In this document: in pieces, positions 17,490 to 26,004 of the stretch
Numbering within the stretch: position 1 is the stretch's first letter
How the letters are laid out: every line of letters begins with the position of its first letter
From: Ferrovibrio terrae
Lineage (GTDB): Bacteria > Pseudomonadota > Alphaproteobacteria > Ferrovibrionales > Ferrovibrionaceae
Assembly (NCBI RefSeq): GCF_007197755.1
Contig: NZ_CP041636.1
Location: 2,144,001-2,208,000, forward strand
Length of the DNA: 64,000 bases
Reading direction: 5' to 3'
Made by a program: the position numbers and the translations under genes
Notes under the pieces: model-generated
Databases searched by the model: none
Seen by the model: the letters and a program-made list of their open reading frames with translations, nothing else
Told to the model about the DNA's origin: nothing

Positions 17490-20400
17490 GTGCAGTTCAC
17501 CAAGTTGCGCTTGTCCGGTTTCAAGTCCTTCGTCGAACCGACGGATTTCATTATCCAGCCCGGCCTGACCGGGATTGTCGGCCCGAATGGCTGTGGCAAG
17601 TCCAACCTGGTGGAAGCCCTGCGCTGGGTGATGGGCGAGAATTCGGCCAAGCGCATGCGCGGCACCGGCATGGACGATATGATCTTTGCCGGCACCGCCA
17701 CGCGCCCCGCCCGCAATATCGCCGAAGTCACGCTGACGCTGGACAACAAGACCCGCACCGCGCCCGCCGCCTTCAACGAGATGGAAGAGGTGGCGATCAC
17801 CCGCAAGATCGAGCGCGAGCGCGGCTCGGACTATTCGATCAACGGCAATGACGTGCGCATGCGCGACGTGCAGCTGCTGTTCGCCGATCTGGCGTCCGGC
17901 GCCAATTCGCCGGCCATGGTCAGCCAGGGCCGCGTCGGTGCGATCATCAACGCCAAGCCGACCGACCGCCGCATGCTGCTGGAAGAAGCGGCCGGCATTT
18001 CCGGCCTGCATTCGCGCCGGCATGAAGCCGAACTGCGCCTGAAGGCCGCCGAGCAGAATCTGGAACGCGTGGTCGATGTGATCGGCCAGATGGACAACCA
18101 GCTGCAGTCTTTGAAAAGACAGGCGCGTCAGGCCAGCCGCTATCGCAATATCGCCGGCCAGATCCGCAAGACCGAGGCGATCCTGTTCCATCTCAAGCAT
18201 GAAGCGCTGAAAAACGCGCTGGCCGAGGCCGAGCAGGCGCTGCAGGCCGCCGAACGCGAGGTGGCCGACCGTACCCTGCAGGTGTCGGAAGCGCATGAAG
18301 CCGAGCGCATCGCCGCTGAGGCGCTGCCGCCGCTGCGCCATCACGAGGCCGAAGCCGGCGCCCGCCTGCATCGCCTGACCGTGGCGCGCGAAGGCCTGGA
18401 GGCTGAATCCGCCCGCGCGCAGGAGGCCGCCGAAGCCGTGCGCGCGCGTCTGGCGCAGATTTCCTCGGATGCCGAGCGCGAAACCGCGCTGTCGCAGGAT
18501 GCCGAGGAAACGCTGGCGCGGCTCGCTGCCGAAACCGAACAGCTGGAAGCGCTGCGTGCCGGCGAGGCCGAAGCGCAGACGGCTGCTGAAGCGTCTGTCA
18601 CCGAAGCGCAGGGCAAGGTGGATGCCAGCCAGGGCGAGCTCGATACCCTCACTGGCCGCGCCGCCGAAGAACAGGCCCAGCGCGCCCGCCTGCGCCAGGC
18701 CATCGAGGATGCCGGCCGCCGTCTGGAGCGCCTGAATGCGCGTCTGACTGAGCTGAACGCCGAAGAAGCCCGCCTCAACGAGCAGACCGAGGCGCTGGTC
18801 GAAGCCGAAACCATCACGGCCGAAGTCGAAGCCAAGCAGGCCGCCGTCGAGGCGGTGCGCAATGCACTCGATGGCGTCGAGGCCGAACATGCGGCGAAGA
18901 TCGATGCCGCCCGTCAGGCTTACGAAGCCGTGGAGGCCGAGCAGGCCCGTCTGATCGACGCCGCCCGCGCAGCCCTGGAGGCTGTCGAAGCCGAGCATGC
19001 GCAGAAGATCGAAGCCACGCGCGCCACGCTGGCGCAGGCCGGCCATGAGCATGAGCAGAAGATTGAAGCCGCCCGCGGCGGGCTGAACGCCGTCGAAGCC
19101 GAACATGCGCAGAAGATCGAAGCGGCCCGCGCCGGGCTGAACGCGGTCGAAGCCGAGCATGCCGAGAAGCTCGCCGAGGTTCGTCGTGGCGTGGAGGCGG
19201 CCGAAGCCGCCCGCGCCGCCAGGCAGCAGGCGGAGCAGTCCAGCCGCGATGCCTGGCAGGGCGCGCAGGGTGAACTCACCCGCCTGAAGGCGGAAGAGAC
19301 CGGCCTGACCAAGCTGCTCAAGCTGGACGAAAGCAATCTCTTCCCGCCGCTGATCGACCAGGTCACCGTCGAGCCCGGCTTCGAGAAGGCGCTGGGCGCG
19401 GCGCTGGCCGATGAACTGAATGCCGCCACCGATCCCAATGCGCCGATGCACTGGGATGCGCTGCCGCCGATGACTGACGCGCCGGGCCTGCCGTCCGGCG
19501 CCGAGCCGCTGTCGAAATACGTGACCGGTGCGGCCGCTTTGCAGCGCCGTCTCAGCCAGATCGGTCTGGTGGCCGACGACGCCGACGGCGCCCGCCTGCG
19601 CGCCGATCTCAAGCTCGGCCAGCGTCTGGTCACCCGCTCGGGCGCGCTGTGGCGCTGGGACGGTTTCACCGTCAAGGCCGGCGCGCCGACCTCGGCCTCG
19701 ATCAAGCTGGAACAGCGCAATCGCCTGGCCGACCTGCGCGAGGAACTGCGCGAGATGGAAAGCCGCTTGCGCGATGCGCAGGCCGTCTATGAAGAGGCGC
19801 GCCGCGCCACAGAAGACGCCGCCGCTGCCGAACGCACCGCGCGTCAGGCTGTCGCCTCGGCCGAAGAGCAGCGCAGTGCCGCGCGCCAGCAGGCCGCCGG
19901 CGTGGTGCAGACCGCCGAGCAGAACCGCAACGAGGCGCGTGCCACCGCGTCCGCCGTCGTGCAGTCTGCCGAACGCGATGCCGCCGACTCGCGCAACCAG
20001 GCCGCCCAGGCTGTCGCCGCTGCTGAACGCGACCGCCAGTCGGCGCGCGATCGCGCCAACCATGGCGTCGCCAATGCCGAGCGCGAACGCAACACCGCGC
20101 GCGAACATGCCAACCAGGGCATCGCCACGGCGGAACGCGAACGCAATGCCGCCCGCGAACGCGCCAATCAGGATATCGCCCGCGCCGACCGCGAACTGGG
20201 CCAGGCGCGTGACCGCCAGGCCGAGATGGTGCGCAGGGAAGCCGAGCGCCAGTCGCGTCTGGCGGCTCTTGCCGAACAGAAGCAGCAGACCGAAGGCGAG
20301 ATCGCCGAGACCACGCAGGCCCGCGACGCCGAGGACGCCGCTCTGGCTGCCATGCCGGCGGAAGACGAAGTGCGCCAGCTGATCGGCATGATCCGCGAGG

Positions 20401-21611
20401 AACTGACGGCGCTGCGTCAGGCGCTGGTCGAACGCCGCGCCGCGCTGGAACAGCTGCGGCTGGATGCCCAGGCGCGCGCCCGTCGTCTCGACGGCATCGT
20501 GATCGAGCGCCGTGCCGCCACGGCGCGCAACGAAAGCGCTTCGCAGCAGCTTGCCCAGTTGGGCGCCCGCCAGGCCGAGGCGACCACCGAACTGGAAAAG
20601 CTGGAACAGATTCCGCGCGAACTCGAAACCCGCCGCAACGCGCTGCAGGAGCAGATCGACATCGCCGAAATCGCCCGCAAGGAAGCCGCCGACCACCTGG
20701 CGAATGCGGAAGGCGCGCAACAGCTTGCCGCGCGGACGGCGCGCGAGATCGAGCAGCTGCTGGGCTCGGCGCGTGAAGCGCGCGTGAAGTCGGACAGCGA
20801 CCTCGAACACCAGCGCGTCAGCCTCGACGAACTGGCGATCCGCGTGCGCGAGGTGCTCGACTGCACCCTGGATGCCGTGCTCAAGGCCGGCGAAGTTGAA
20901 GACGGCGAGGAATTCCCCGAACTCCATACCGTGGACAACCGGCTCGAGCGTCTGCGCAAGGAGCGCGACAATATGGGCCCGGTCAACCTGCGCGCCGAGC
21001 TTGAAGCCAACGAGGTGGAGGAGAAGCTCACCGCGCTCTCGACCGAGCAGACCGATCTGGTCACCGCGATCGAGAAACTGCGCCAGGGCATCACCAGCCT
21101 GAACAAGGAAGGGCGCGAACGTCTTCTGGATGCCTTCCAGAAGGTCGACGGCCATTTCCAGAAGCTGTTCGTCGAAGTCTTCGGCGGCGGCCGGGCGCAT
21201 CTGCAGCTGGTGGAAAGCGATGACCCGCTGCAGGCCGGCCTGGAAATCTACGCCTCGCCGCCGGGCAAGCGCCTGCAGGTGATGTCGCTGCTCTCGGGCG
21301 GCGAGCAGGCGCTGACGGCACTGTCGCTGCTGTTCGCGGTGTTCCTGACCAACCCGGCGCCGATCTGCGTGCTGGACGAAGTGGACGCCCCGCTCGATGA
21401 CGCCAACGTCGAGCGCCTGTGCAACCTGATGGAAGCGATGGCGCGCCAGACCTCGAATATCGGCGAGGGCACGCGCTTCGTGGTGGTGACCCACCATCCG
21501 ATCACGATGGCGCGCATGGACCGCCTGTTCGGCGTCACCATGGCCGAGCGCGGCGTCTCCACGCTGGTCAGTGTCGACCTCGCCGGCGCAGAGTCGCTCC
21601 AGGCGGCGTAA
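17490..21611 (+). CDS. smc: Chromosome segregation protein SMC, unusually long (1373 aa)
   Basis: SMC is the ATPase of bacterial condensin that organises and segregates the chromosome. Walker A is GPNGCGKSN near residue 32, the signature is LLSGGEQALTALSLLF and Walker B is CVLDEVDAPLDD near the C-terminus. The hinge, about residues 610-745, is the reduced alphaproteobacterial type. The protein is about 200 residues longer than the family norm of roughly 1150-1190. The excess is explained by six 18-residue repeats in the N-terminal arm (residues 463-570) and six or seven in the C-terminal arm (784 or 802 to 909), both placed at similar distances from the hinge. The start is a GTG with GAAAGGGAG upstream. 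Confidence 0.96.
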   Translation: MQFTKLRLSGFKSFVEPTDFIIQPGLTGIVGPNGCGKSNLVEALRWVMGENSAKRMRGTGMDDMIFAGTATRPARNIAEVTLTLDNKTRTAPAAFNEMEEVAITRKIERERGSDYSINGNDVRMRDVQLLFADLASGANSPAMVSQGRVGAIINAKPTDRRMLLEEAAGISGLHSRRHEAELRLKAAEQNLERVVDVIGQMDNQLQSLKRQARQASRYRNIAGQIRKTEAILFHLKHEALKNALAEAEQALQAAEREVADRTLQVSEAHEAERIAAEALPPLRHHEAEAGARLHRLTVAREGLEAESARAQEAAEAVRARLAQISSDAERETALSQDAEETLARLAAETEQLEALRAGEAEAQTAAEASVTEAQGKVDASQGELDTLTGRAAEEQAQRARLRQAIEDAGRRLERLNARLTELNAEEARLNEQTEALVEAETITAEVEAKQAAVEAVRNALDGVEAEHAAKIDAARQAYEAVEAEQARLIDAARAALEAVEAEHAQKIEATRATLAQAGHEHEQKIEAARGGLNAVEAEHAQKIEAARAGLNAVEAEHAEKLAEVRRGVEAAEAARAARQQAEQSSRDAWQGAQGELTRLKAEETGLTKLLKLDESNLFPPLIDQVTVEPGFEKALGAALADELNAATDPNAPMHWDALPPMTDAPGLPSGAEPLSKYVTGAAALQRRLSQIGLVADDADGARLRADLKLGQRLVTRSGALWRWDGFTVKAGAPTSASIKLEQRNRLADLREELREMESRLRDAQAVYEEARRATEDAAAAERTARQAVASAEEQRSAARQQAAGVVQTAEQNRNEARATASAVVQSAERDAADSRNQAAQAVAAAERDRQSARDRANHGVANAERERNTAREHANQGIATAERERNAARERANQDIARADRELGQARDRQAEMVRREAERQSRLAALAEQKQQTEGEIAETTQARDAEDAALAAMPAEDEVRQLIGMIREELTALRQALVERRAALEQLRLDAQARARRLDGIVIERRAATARNESASQQLAQLGARQAEATTELEKLEQIPRELETRRNALQEQIDIAEIARKEAADHLANAEGAQQLAARTAREIEQLLGSAREARVKSDSDLEHQRVSLDELAIRVREVLDCTLDAVLKAGEVEDGEEFPELHTVDNRLERLRKERDNMGPVNLRAELEANEVEEKLTALSTEQTDLVTAIEKLRQGITSLNKEGRERLLDAFQKVDGHFQKLFVEVFGGGRAHLQLVESDDPLQAGLEIYASPPGKRLQVMSLLSGGEQALTALSLLFAVFLTNPAPICVLDEVDAPLDDANVERLCNLMEAMARQTSNIGEGTRFVVVTHHPITMARMDRLFGVTMAERGVSTLVSVDLAGAESLQAA
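18876..19199 (+). repeat. Six tandem 54-bp repeats coding the N-terminal SMC arm insert
   Basis: Six in-frame 54-bp units code for 18-residue repeats of the pattern VEAEHAxKIEAARAxLxA. Copies four to six (about 19038-19199) are the most alike at DNA level, which suggests recent duplication; the first copies are more diverged. The units keep a continuous amphipathic helix. Confidence 0.9.
19839..20216 (+). repeat. Seven tandem 54-bp repeats coding the C-terminal SMC arm insert
   Basis: Seven in-frame 54-bp units code for 18-residue repeats of the pattern AxxxVAxAERxRxxARxx. The first unit (19839-19892) may be the ancestral segment and the six from 19893 the expansion. Copies four to six (ANHGVANAERERNTAREH and its neighbours) are nearly the same. 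The sequence is unrelated to the N-arm units but the period is the same. Confidence 0.88.
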
Positions 21612-21623
21612 CGAACTTTACTG

Positions 21624-21652
21624 AAAACAGGCGCTTCGGCGCCTGTTTTTTT
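21624..21652 (+). terminator. Strong Rho-independent terminator after smc
   Basis: ACAGGCGC at 21627-21634 and GCGCCTGT at 21639-21646 form an 8-bp stem closed by a TTCG tetraloop. A run of seven T follows, and four A before the stem pair with it. It is 12 bases past the smc stop and should end the dciA-dsbA-smc transcript. Confidence 0.93.
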
Positions 21653-21682
21653 GCCTGTGACTGCTACTTAAGGGAGAGGGGT

Positions 21683-22318
21683 GTGCAGTTTATAAGCAGT
21701 AAAGTCGCGGCATTTCGCGCGGTGTCGCACCTCTGCATGCTGGCCGCGCTGCTGACACTGGCGGGTTGCGCCGCTGGCACATTCGGGTCGTCGTCATCCT
21801 TCGATGCCGCAGATCCGAAGGGGCTGGTCATCCTGGGTGTCATCGAACAGGGGACGCCCGGCGGGCTGGTTCTCGGCCGGTTCGATGCCGCCACGCGAAA
21901 GATCACCGGGGTCACGAATTTCGGCGGCAACATGGGCCTGCATGTCGGCAGCGGCGGCGCCATGTTGCCAGACGCATTCGGGCGGGCATCCCGTTTCTAT
22001 GTCTTGCGCATGACGCCGGGCGACTATGCCCTGATCCAGGTGAGCAGTGCCGTGCAGCGAACGCTGGCGAGCACGAATGTGCAGGTCACGCGGTTGGTCG
22101 ATTTTGACGCCTGGGCCGTGCGGGATACGACGCCCGTATTCTCGGTGCGTGCCGGTGAAGCGGCGTATGTCGGTGACCTGCAGGTCAATTACGGCATGTT
22201 CCCGGCGCAGATCGTCACTGGCGCCGATATTCCGGCAATGCAGGCGTTCATGGTCGGATTCCCGAATGTCAGAATCGCAGACGTGAAGATGCAGCCGCTG
22301 CGGAATTTTCAAAACTGA
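21683..22318 (+). CDS. Lipoprotein, paralogue of the next gene; function unknown
   Basis: The GTG at 21683 follows AGGGAGAGG. The product (211 aa) has a type II signal peptide with lipobox LTLAGC near residue 30, so it is a membrane-anchored lipoprotein. The body contains the segment FDAADPKGLVILGV and a GLVLGRFDAATRKITG stretch that are shared with the next gene's FTAADPEGMIVVGV and IMIGRFDPATGKISG. I recognise no named family. Both proteins also share a TPxFxxxxGExxYxGDLxxNYxxFPA block. They are probably a tandem duplication. Confidence 0.82.
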   Translation: MQFISSKVAAFRAVSHLCMLAALLTLAGCAAGTFGSSSSFDAADPKGLVILGVIEQGTPGGLVLGRFDAATRKITGVTNFGGNMGLHVGSGGAMLPDAFGRASRFYVLRMTPGDYALIQVSSAVQRTLASTNVQVTRLVDFDAWAVRDTTPVFSVRAGEAAYVGDLQVNYGMFPAQIVTGADIPAMQAFMVGFPNVRIADVKMQPLRNFQN

Positions 22319-22344
22319 TGACGAACGGATAACCGGGGGACAGG

Positions 22345-22947
22345 ATGGTGAAGCAAAGTCGGTTCTGGCAGGTCGCGCTGATCTGTCTTGTCGCGGTTAT
22401 GCTGGCTGGTTGCGGCAATCGCAGCATGAACAAGAGCACACCTTTCACCGCTGCCGATCCGGAAGGCATGATTGTGGTGGGCGTGGTGCGAACTGCGGGG
22501 CATGGCGGTCCCATCATGATCGGACGGTTTGATCCCGCGACTGGCAAGATTTCCGGCCTCACCATGTTGCCCGGCAATACGCTGAAGGTGAATGCCGACG
22601 GAATGATGCTCAATGTCACGGAGCGCTTTTACGCCTTTCGCACGCCGCCGGGCGAATATGCCATTGCTCAGTTCCAGTCGGTGGGCGGTGGCTTCGGGCC
22701 TCCCACCATCAACAACACCTGGCTGATTGACCGCGAGACCATGACGGTGCGCAACAACACACCCATTTTCACGGCGAAGCCCGGTGAACTGACATATATC
22801 GGCGATCTGATCATCAATTACGCACAGTTCCCGGCCGGAGTGACAATCGGTGCCGATCCGGCGGCGATGCAGAAATTTCTGGGCGAGTTCAGCGGAGTGA
22901 ATGCCGGTGCGCCGAAATTCGCGCCGGTGCGGTCGAACAAACCCTAA
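22345..22947 (+). CDS. Lipoprotein, paralogue of the upstream gene; function unknown
   Basis: This 200-residue protein has a lipobox (VMLAGC, Cys about 23) and the same domain as the preceding gene: RFDPATGKISG, PPGEYAIAQF and a TPIFTAKPGELTYIGDL block. GGGGGACAGG lies before the ATG. The 26-base gap suggests one operon. It overlaps the 3' end of the pentapeptide gene by four bases. Surface or periplasmic location is inferred from the lipobox only. Confidence 0.85.
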   Translation: MVKQSRFWQVALICLVAVMLAGCGNRSMNKSTPFTAADPEGMIVVGVVRTAGHGGPIMIGRFDPATGKISGLTMLPGNTLKVNADGMMLNVTERFYAFRTPPGEYAIAQFQSVGGGFGPPTINNTWLIDRETMTVRNNTPIFTAKPGELTYIGDLIINYAQFPAGVTIGADPAAMQKFLGEFSGVNAGAPKFAPVRSNKP

Positions 22948-23876
22948 AGGCTTCCGCTCGGCATGAAGCCATACGCGCCATCCAGCATGGCGCCGCGGAA
23001 GTCGGCCTCGGCCAGTCGCGCGCGGCTCAGGTTTGCATTGCGCAGATCCGTGCAGATCAGCTTGGCGCCGGATAGGTCCGCGCCGGCGAGATTGACCTCG
23101 CTCAGGTCCGCACCGCTCAGGTCGGCGCCGATGAAGCGGCCGCCGGCCAGATTCAGGCCATGCAGCATGGCGCGGCTGCCGCGCCGCCCGTCGCTGTGGA
23201 TCCATTCGGCATGCTGGGCGATGGCTTCCGCCAGATGCTCGACGCTCATCGGCCGCGCGACCTTGCCGCCGGCCGCCTCGATCACCTCGGCCATGCCGGC
23301 ACCGAGATCGGTCTTGGCGAAATTGGCGCCGCGCAGGTCGGCGCCGCGGAAGCTCACATTGTCGAGCCGCGCATAGGCAAAGGACGTATCCTGCAGGTTG
23401 GCTTTATCAAAAGCGGCCTCCAGCAGCGTGGCGCCGGAGAAGCTGGCGCCGGTGATCCTGGCGGAATGCAGCCTCGTCGCCTGGCTGGCGAGATCCTGCG
23501 ACGACTGATACGGCCCGAGCTGGGCATCGTTAAACCGCGTGTTGGTCAGCACGGCGCGGCTCAGGTCGGCGCCGCGCAGGTCGGCCTTGATGAAATTGGC
23601 CGAGGTCAGGTCGGCTGCGCTCAGGTCGCAGGCCATCATCTCGGCTTCAGCAAAGCTGCTTTCGCGCAGGTCGGCGCAGGACAGCTTGCACATCGGCAGC
23701 GAGGCGCGGGTCAGGTTGCGGCCCATCAGCTTGATGGCGCCGAAATCGATGCGCTCGCATTGCAGGCGACGGCCCATCTGCACCTGCTTGCCCATCGAGG
23801 TGATGAAACGGGAATGCGATTCCAGCAGATCGCTGAAGCTGGGCGGGCAGGGCGAGTAAGTTGTCAGGGCGGTCAT
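22944..23876 (-). CDS. Pentapeptide-repeat protein with two repeat modules
   Basis: About 310 residues from ATG 23876 (MTALTTYSP). The frame continues 61 codons upstream, but that part has no repeat and looks like leader DNA. A first right-handed beta-helix of A(D/N)LxxA-type repeats covers about residues 55-185. It is interrupted by a helical linker that includes HAEWIHSDGRRGSRAMLHG, and a second repeat block follows. Such a linker commonly introduces a new pentapeptide module, so this looks like a two-module fusion. No enzymatic function is indicated; some family members mimic DNA but none here is specific. Confidence 0.8.
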   Translation of the reverse strand: MTALTTYSPCPPSFSDLLESHSRFITSMGKQVQMGRRLQCERIDFGAIKLMGRNLTRASLPMCKLSCADLRESSFAEAEMMACDLSAADLTSANFIKADLRGADLSRAVLTNTRFNDAQLGPYQSSQDLASQATRLHSARITGASFSGATLLEAAFDKANLQDTSFAYARLDNVSFRGADLRGANFAKTDLGAGMAEVIEAAGGKVARPMSVEHLAEAIAQHAEWIHSDGRRGSRAMLHGLNLAGGRFIGADLSGADLSEVNLAGADLSGAKLICTDLRNANLSRARLAEADFRGAMLDGAYGFMPSGSL

Positions 23877-24015
23877 CCGGAACAGCTTCGTAGCGCCCGG
23901 CAGTATGACGCAGCCGCTCGCCAGCTGAAATGGAAATATTCCAGTCTGGATCGGCCCTGAAGGCCGGAAACGGCGCGATTCGGATCTGAGAAGTGCAGCC
24001 TGGAGACGACCGGCT

Positions 24016-25008
24016 CTAGAGAAGACCGGCGATGACGCGGTCGGGCGGGGCATGACCATCGGCGAAGGTCTTGATGTTGATCAGCACCTTCTCGCCCATG
24101 TCGATACGGCCTTCCAGCGTGGCCGAGCCCATATGCGGCAGCAGGATCACGTTGTTGAGTTCCAGCAGCTTGGGGTTGACCGCCGGCTCATGCTCGAACA
24201 CGTCCAGCCCGGCGCCGGCGATCTCGCCCTTGCGCAGTTTGCGCACCAGGGCGTTCTCGTCGATGATTTCGCCGCGCGCGGTGTTCACCACATAGGCATG
24301 TGGCGGCAGCAGGTCGAGCCGGCGCGCCGACAGCAGGTGGAAGGTGGCCGGCGTGTGCGGGCAGTTCACCGAGATGATGTCCATGCGCGCGAGCATCTGG
24401 TCGAGGCTTTCCCAGTAGGTCGCCTCCAGCTCCTGCTCGATGCTCTCATGCACCTTCTTGCGGTTATGGTAGTGGATCGACAGGCCAAACGCCTTGGCGC
24501 GGCGCGCCACGGCCTGGCCGATGCGGCCCATGCCGATGATGCCGAGCCGCTTGCCCCAGATGCGCTGGCCCAGCATCCAGGTCGGCGACCAGCCCTCGAA
24601 CTTGCCCTCGCGCAGCGCCTGCGCGCCCTGCACCAGACGGCGCGGCACGGCAAGGATCAGCGCCATGGTCATGTCGGCGGTGTCTTCGGTCAGCACGCCC
24701 GGCGTGTTGGTGACGGTGATGCCGCGCTGGCGGGCGGCGGCCAGGTCGATGTGGTCGACGCCGGTGCCGAAATTGGCGATCAGGCGCATGTTGGGGCCGG
24801 CATGGGCGAGGACTGCGCCATCGATCCTGTCGGTGATGGTCGGCACCAGCACGTCGGCGGTCTTCACCGCGTCGATCAGCTCGGCCTGACCCATCGGCTT
24901 GTCAGCGATGTTCAGTCGGGTGTCGAACAGCTCCATCATCCGGGTTTCGATCGGGTCCGGCAGTTTCCGGGTCACGATCACCAGGGGGCGCTTTTTCGGC
25001 GTGGGCAT
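24016..25008 (-). CDS. D-2-hydroxyacid dehydrogenase (glyoxylate/hydroxypyruvate reductase type)
   Basis: This is a 330-residue soluble NAD(P)H-dependent reductase. The cofactor motif GMGRIGQAV is near residue 160. The catalytic Arg lies in NTARGEIID, Glu in DVFEHEPAV and His in LLPHMGSAT. The order and the NFGTGVDHID segment match the GyaR/GhrB-like branch of the family. Its 5' leader has two strong hairpins (25072-25103 and 25144-25173), so expression may be controlled there. Confidence 0.92.
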   Translation of the reverse strand: MPTPKKRPLVIVTRKLPDPIETRMMELFDTRLNIADKPMGQAELIDAVKTADVLVPTITDRIDGAVLAHAGPNMRLIANFGTGVDHIDLAAARQRGITVTNTPGVLTEDTADMTMALILAVPRRLVQGAQALREGKFEGWSPTWMLGQRIWGKRLGIIGMGRIGQAVARRAKAFGLSIHYHNRKKVHESIEQELEATYWESLDQMLARMDIISVNCPHTPATFHLLSARRLDLLPPHAYVVNTARGEIIDENALVRKLRKGEIAGAGLDVFEHEPAVNPKLLELNNVILLPHMGSATLEGRIDMGEKVLINIKTFADGHAPPDRVIAGLL

Positions 25009-25071
25009 GACTGGCGTTTCCGCTTCCCGGCAGGAGTGTCGACGTGAGTTTCTTGGGCTTCTCTAGCAGAT

Positions 25072-25103
25072 CGACCCGGTCGAGACAAACCTCGACCGGG
25101 TCG
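25072..25103. promoter_or_regulatory. 13-bp hairpin upstream of the hydroxyacid dehydrogenase gene
   Basis: CGACCCGGTCGAG at 25072-25084 pairs perfectly with CTCGACCGGGTCG at 25091-25103 across a six-base loop (ACAAAC). It lies 64-95 bases before the dehydrogenase start on the minus strand. There is no T-tract on either side, so it is not a simple terminator; an operator or mRNA leader element is possible. Confidence 0.55.
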
Positions 25104-25143
25104 GAAAGCATCTGCCTAAAGTATGACCTTAGGTTAGGTCCCG

Positions 25144-25173
25144 CCACGGCCATTCGTATACGAACGGCCGTGG
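25144..25173. terminator. Hairpin between the lipoprotein gene and the dehydrogenase gene
   Basis: CCACGGCC at 25144-25151 pairs with GGCCGTGG at 25166-25173, and TTCG pairs with CGAA inside with a single A/C mismatch and a TATA loop. On the minus strand it starts 19 bases past the lipoprotein stop at 25192. No U-run follows, so a Rho-independent terminator is possible but imperfect. Confidence 0.45.
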
Positions 25174-25191
25174 TTTCAAGGCCTTAACGCC

Positions 25192-25803
25192 TTACCGAAC
25201 GTAAAGCGGCATATACTGGCGGATATTGCGCTCCAGCTCGCGATTGACGTCCATCATGGTCTCGCGCACCAGCTCGTGGATCAGGCGGTCACGGTCGTTC
25301 AGCGTCGCCTTTTCGCTCATCGAGTTCGAGCGGCGCGCCGAGGCCTGTGCCTCGCCGACGCGGAAGCCGCGGGCATCGCGGACCTCGACGGCCATTTCGA
25401 CCTCGGTGTCGAAGCGGGCGACCTGGTCCTCGGTGAAGCTGCCGCGCAGGCCCGGCGTCTTCTTCAGGTCGATCTCGGTCACGCTTGCCTTGCGGACGAT
25501 CACGGTGACGCGGTTCTGCTGGCTGTTGTCGACCGCCACGCGGTCGCGTGTCCAGCGCATGGCCACGCTGGCCGGCGGCTGCGGAATGGCCAGCTCGATA
25601 TGCGGCGGCTGCGCCGTCGGCTGGTATTCCATGATGGTTTCCACCGTGCTGGCGGCGAAGGTCAGCTTGGGCTGATTGGAGAAGGTGATCTCGGGCAGGA
25701 TCGACTTTTCCATCGGGCCGCCGCAGGCGGCAGCGGCGAGAGCGAGGCCGGCCACGACGAACAGCCGCGGCAGGGCAAATAAGCGGGCGAGGCGGGTAGA
25801 CAT
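25192..25803 (-). CDS. Putative lipoprotein of unknown function
   Basis: This 203-residue protein starts at ATG 25803 after AGGAGA, with a lipobox (LAAAAC near residue 26). The body holds two hydrophobic beta-rich segments and an Arg/Glu-rich C-terminal helix (LIHELVRETMMDVNRELERNI). No conserved enzyme motif is present. The open frame runs 19 codons further upstream, which would lengthen the leader and is not supported by a ribosome site. Confidence 0.75.
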   Translation of the reverse strand: MSTRLARLFALPRLFVVAGLALAAAACGGPMEKSILPEITFSNQPKLTFAASTVETIMEYQPTAQPPHIELAIPQPPASVAMRWTRDRVAVDNSQQNRVTVIVRKASVTEIDLKKTPGLRGSFTEDQVARFDTEVEMAVEVRDARGFRVGEAQASARRSNSMSEKATLNDRDRLIHELVRETMMDVNRELERNIRQYMPLYVR

Positions 25804-26004
25804 GGGTCGTTTCTCCTTGTTTTCCGCCCCCAAATAGGCGGCGAAAGTGGGCAATTTCAAGGCCCGGCCATGACAAGCGCGGGATCGTTTGCTCCGCGGC
25901 GGGACGATCGTGCGGGATGTCGGCAGTCGGCGGGATGGCCGGCCTCAGGGTTAGAAACGCCCGAAAACCGGTTTTGTCGCGTGATGGGAATCAGTTTGGG
26001 CCGG

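Noticed and set aside
17313..21497. A 1394-codon open frame on the minus strand opposite smc
   Set aside because: It is longer than smc itself but arises from the codon bias of a high-GC gene. It has no recognisable domain and is low complexity, while smc on the plus strand shows all catalytic motifs.
24052..25047. Plus-strand frame opposite the 2-hydroxyacid dehydrogenase
   Set aside because: Composition is typical of an antisense shadow (His, Gln, Asp rich); the minus-strand gene has the catalytic residues.
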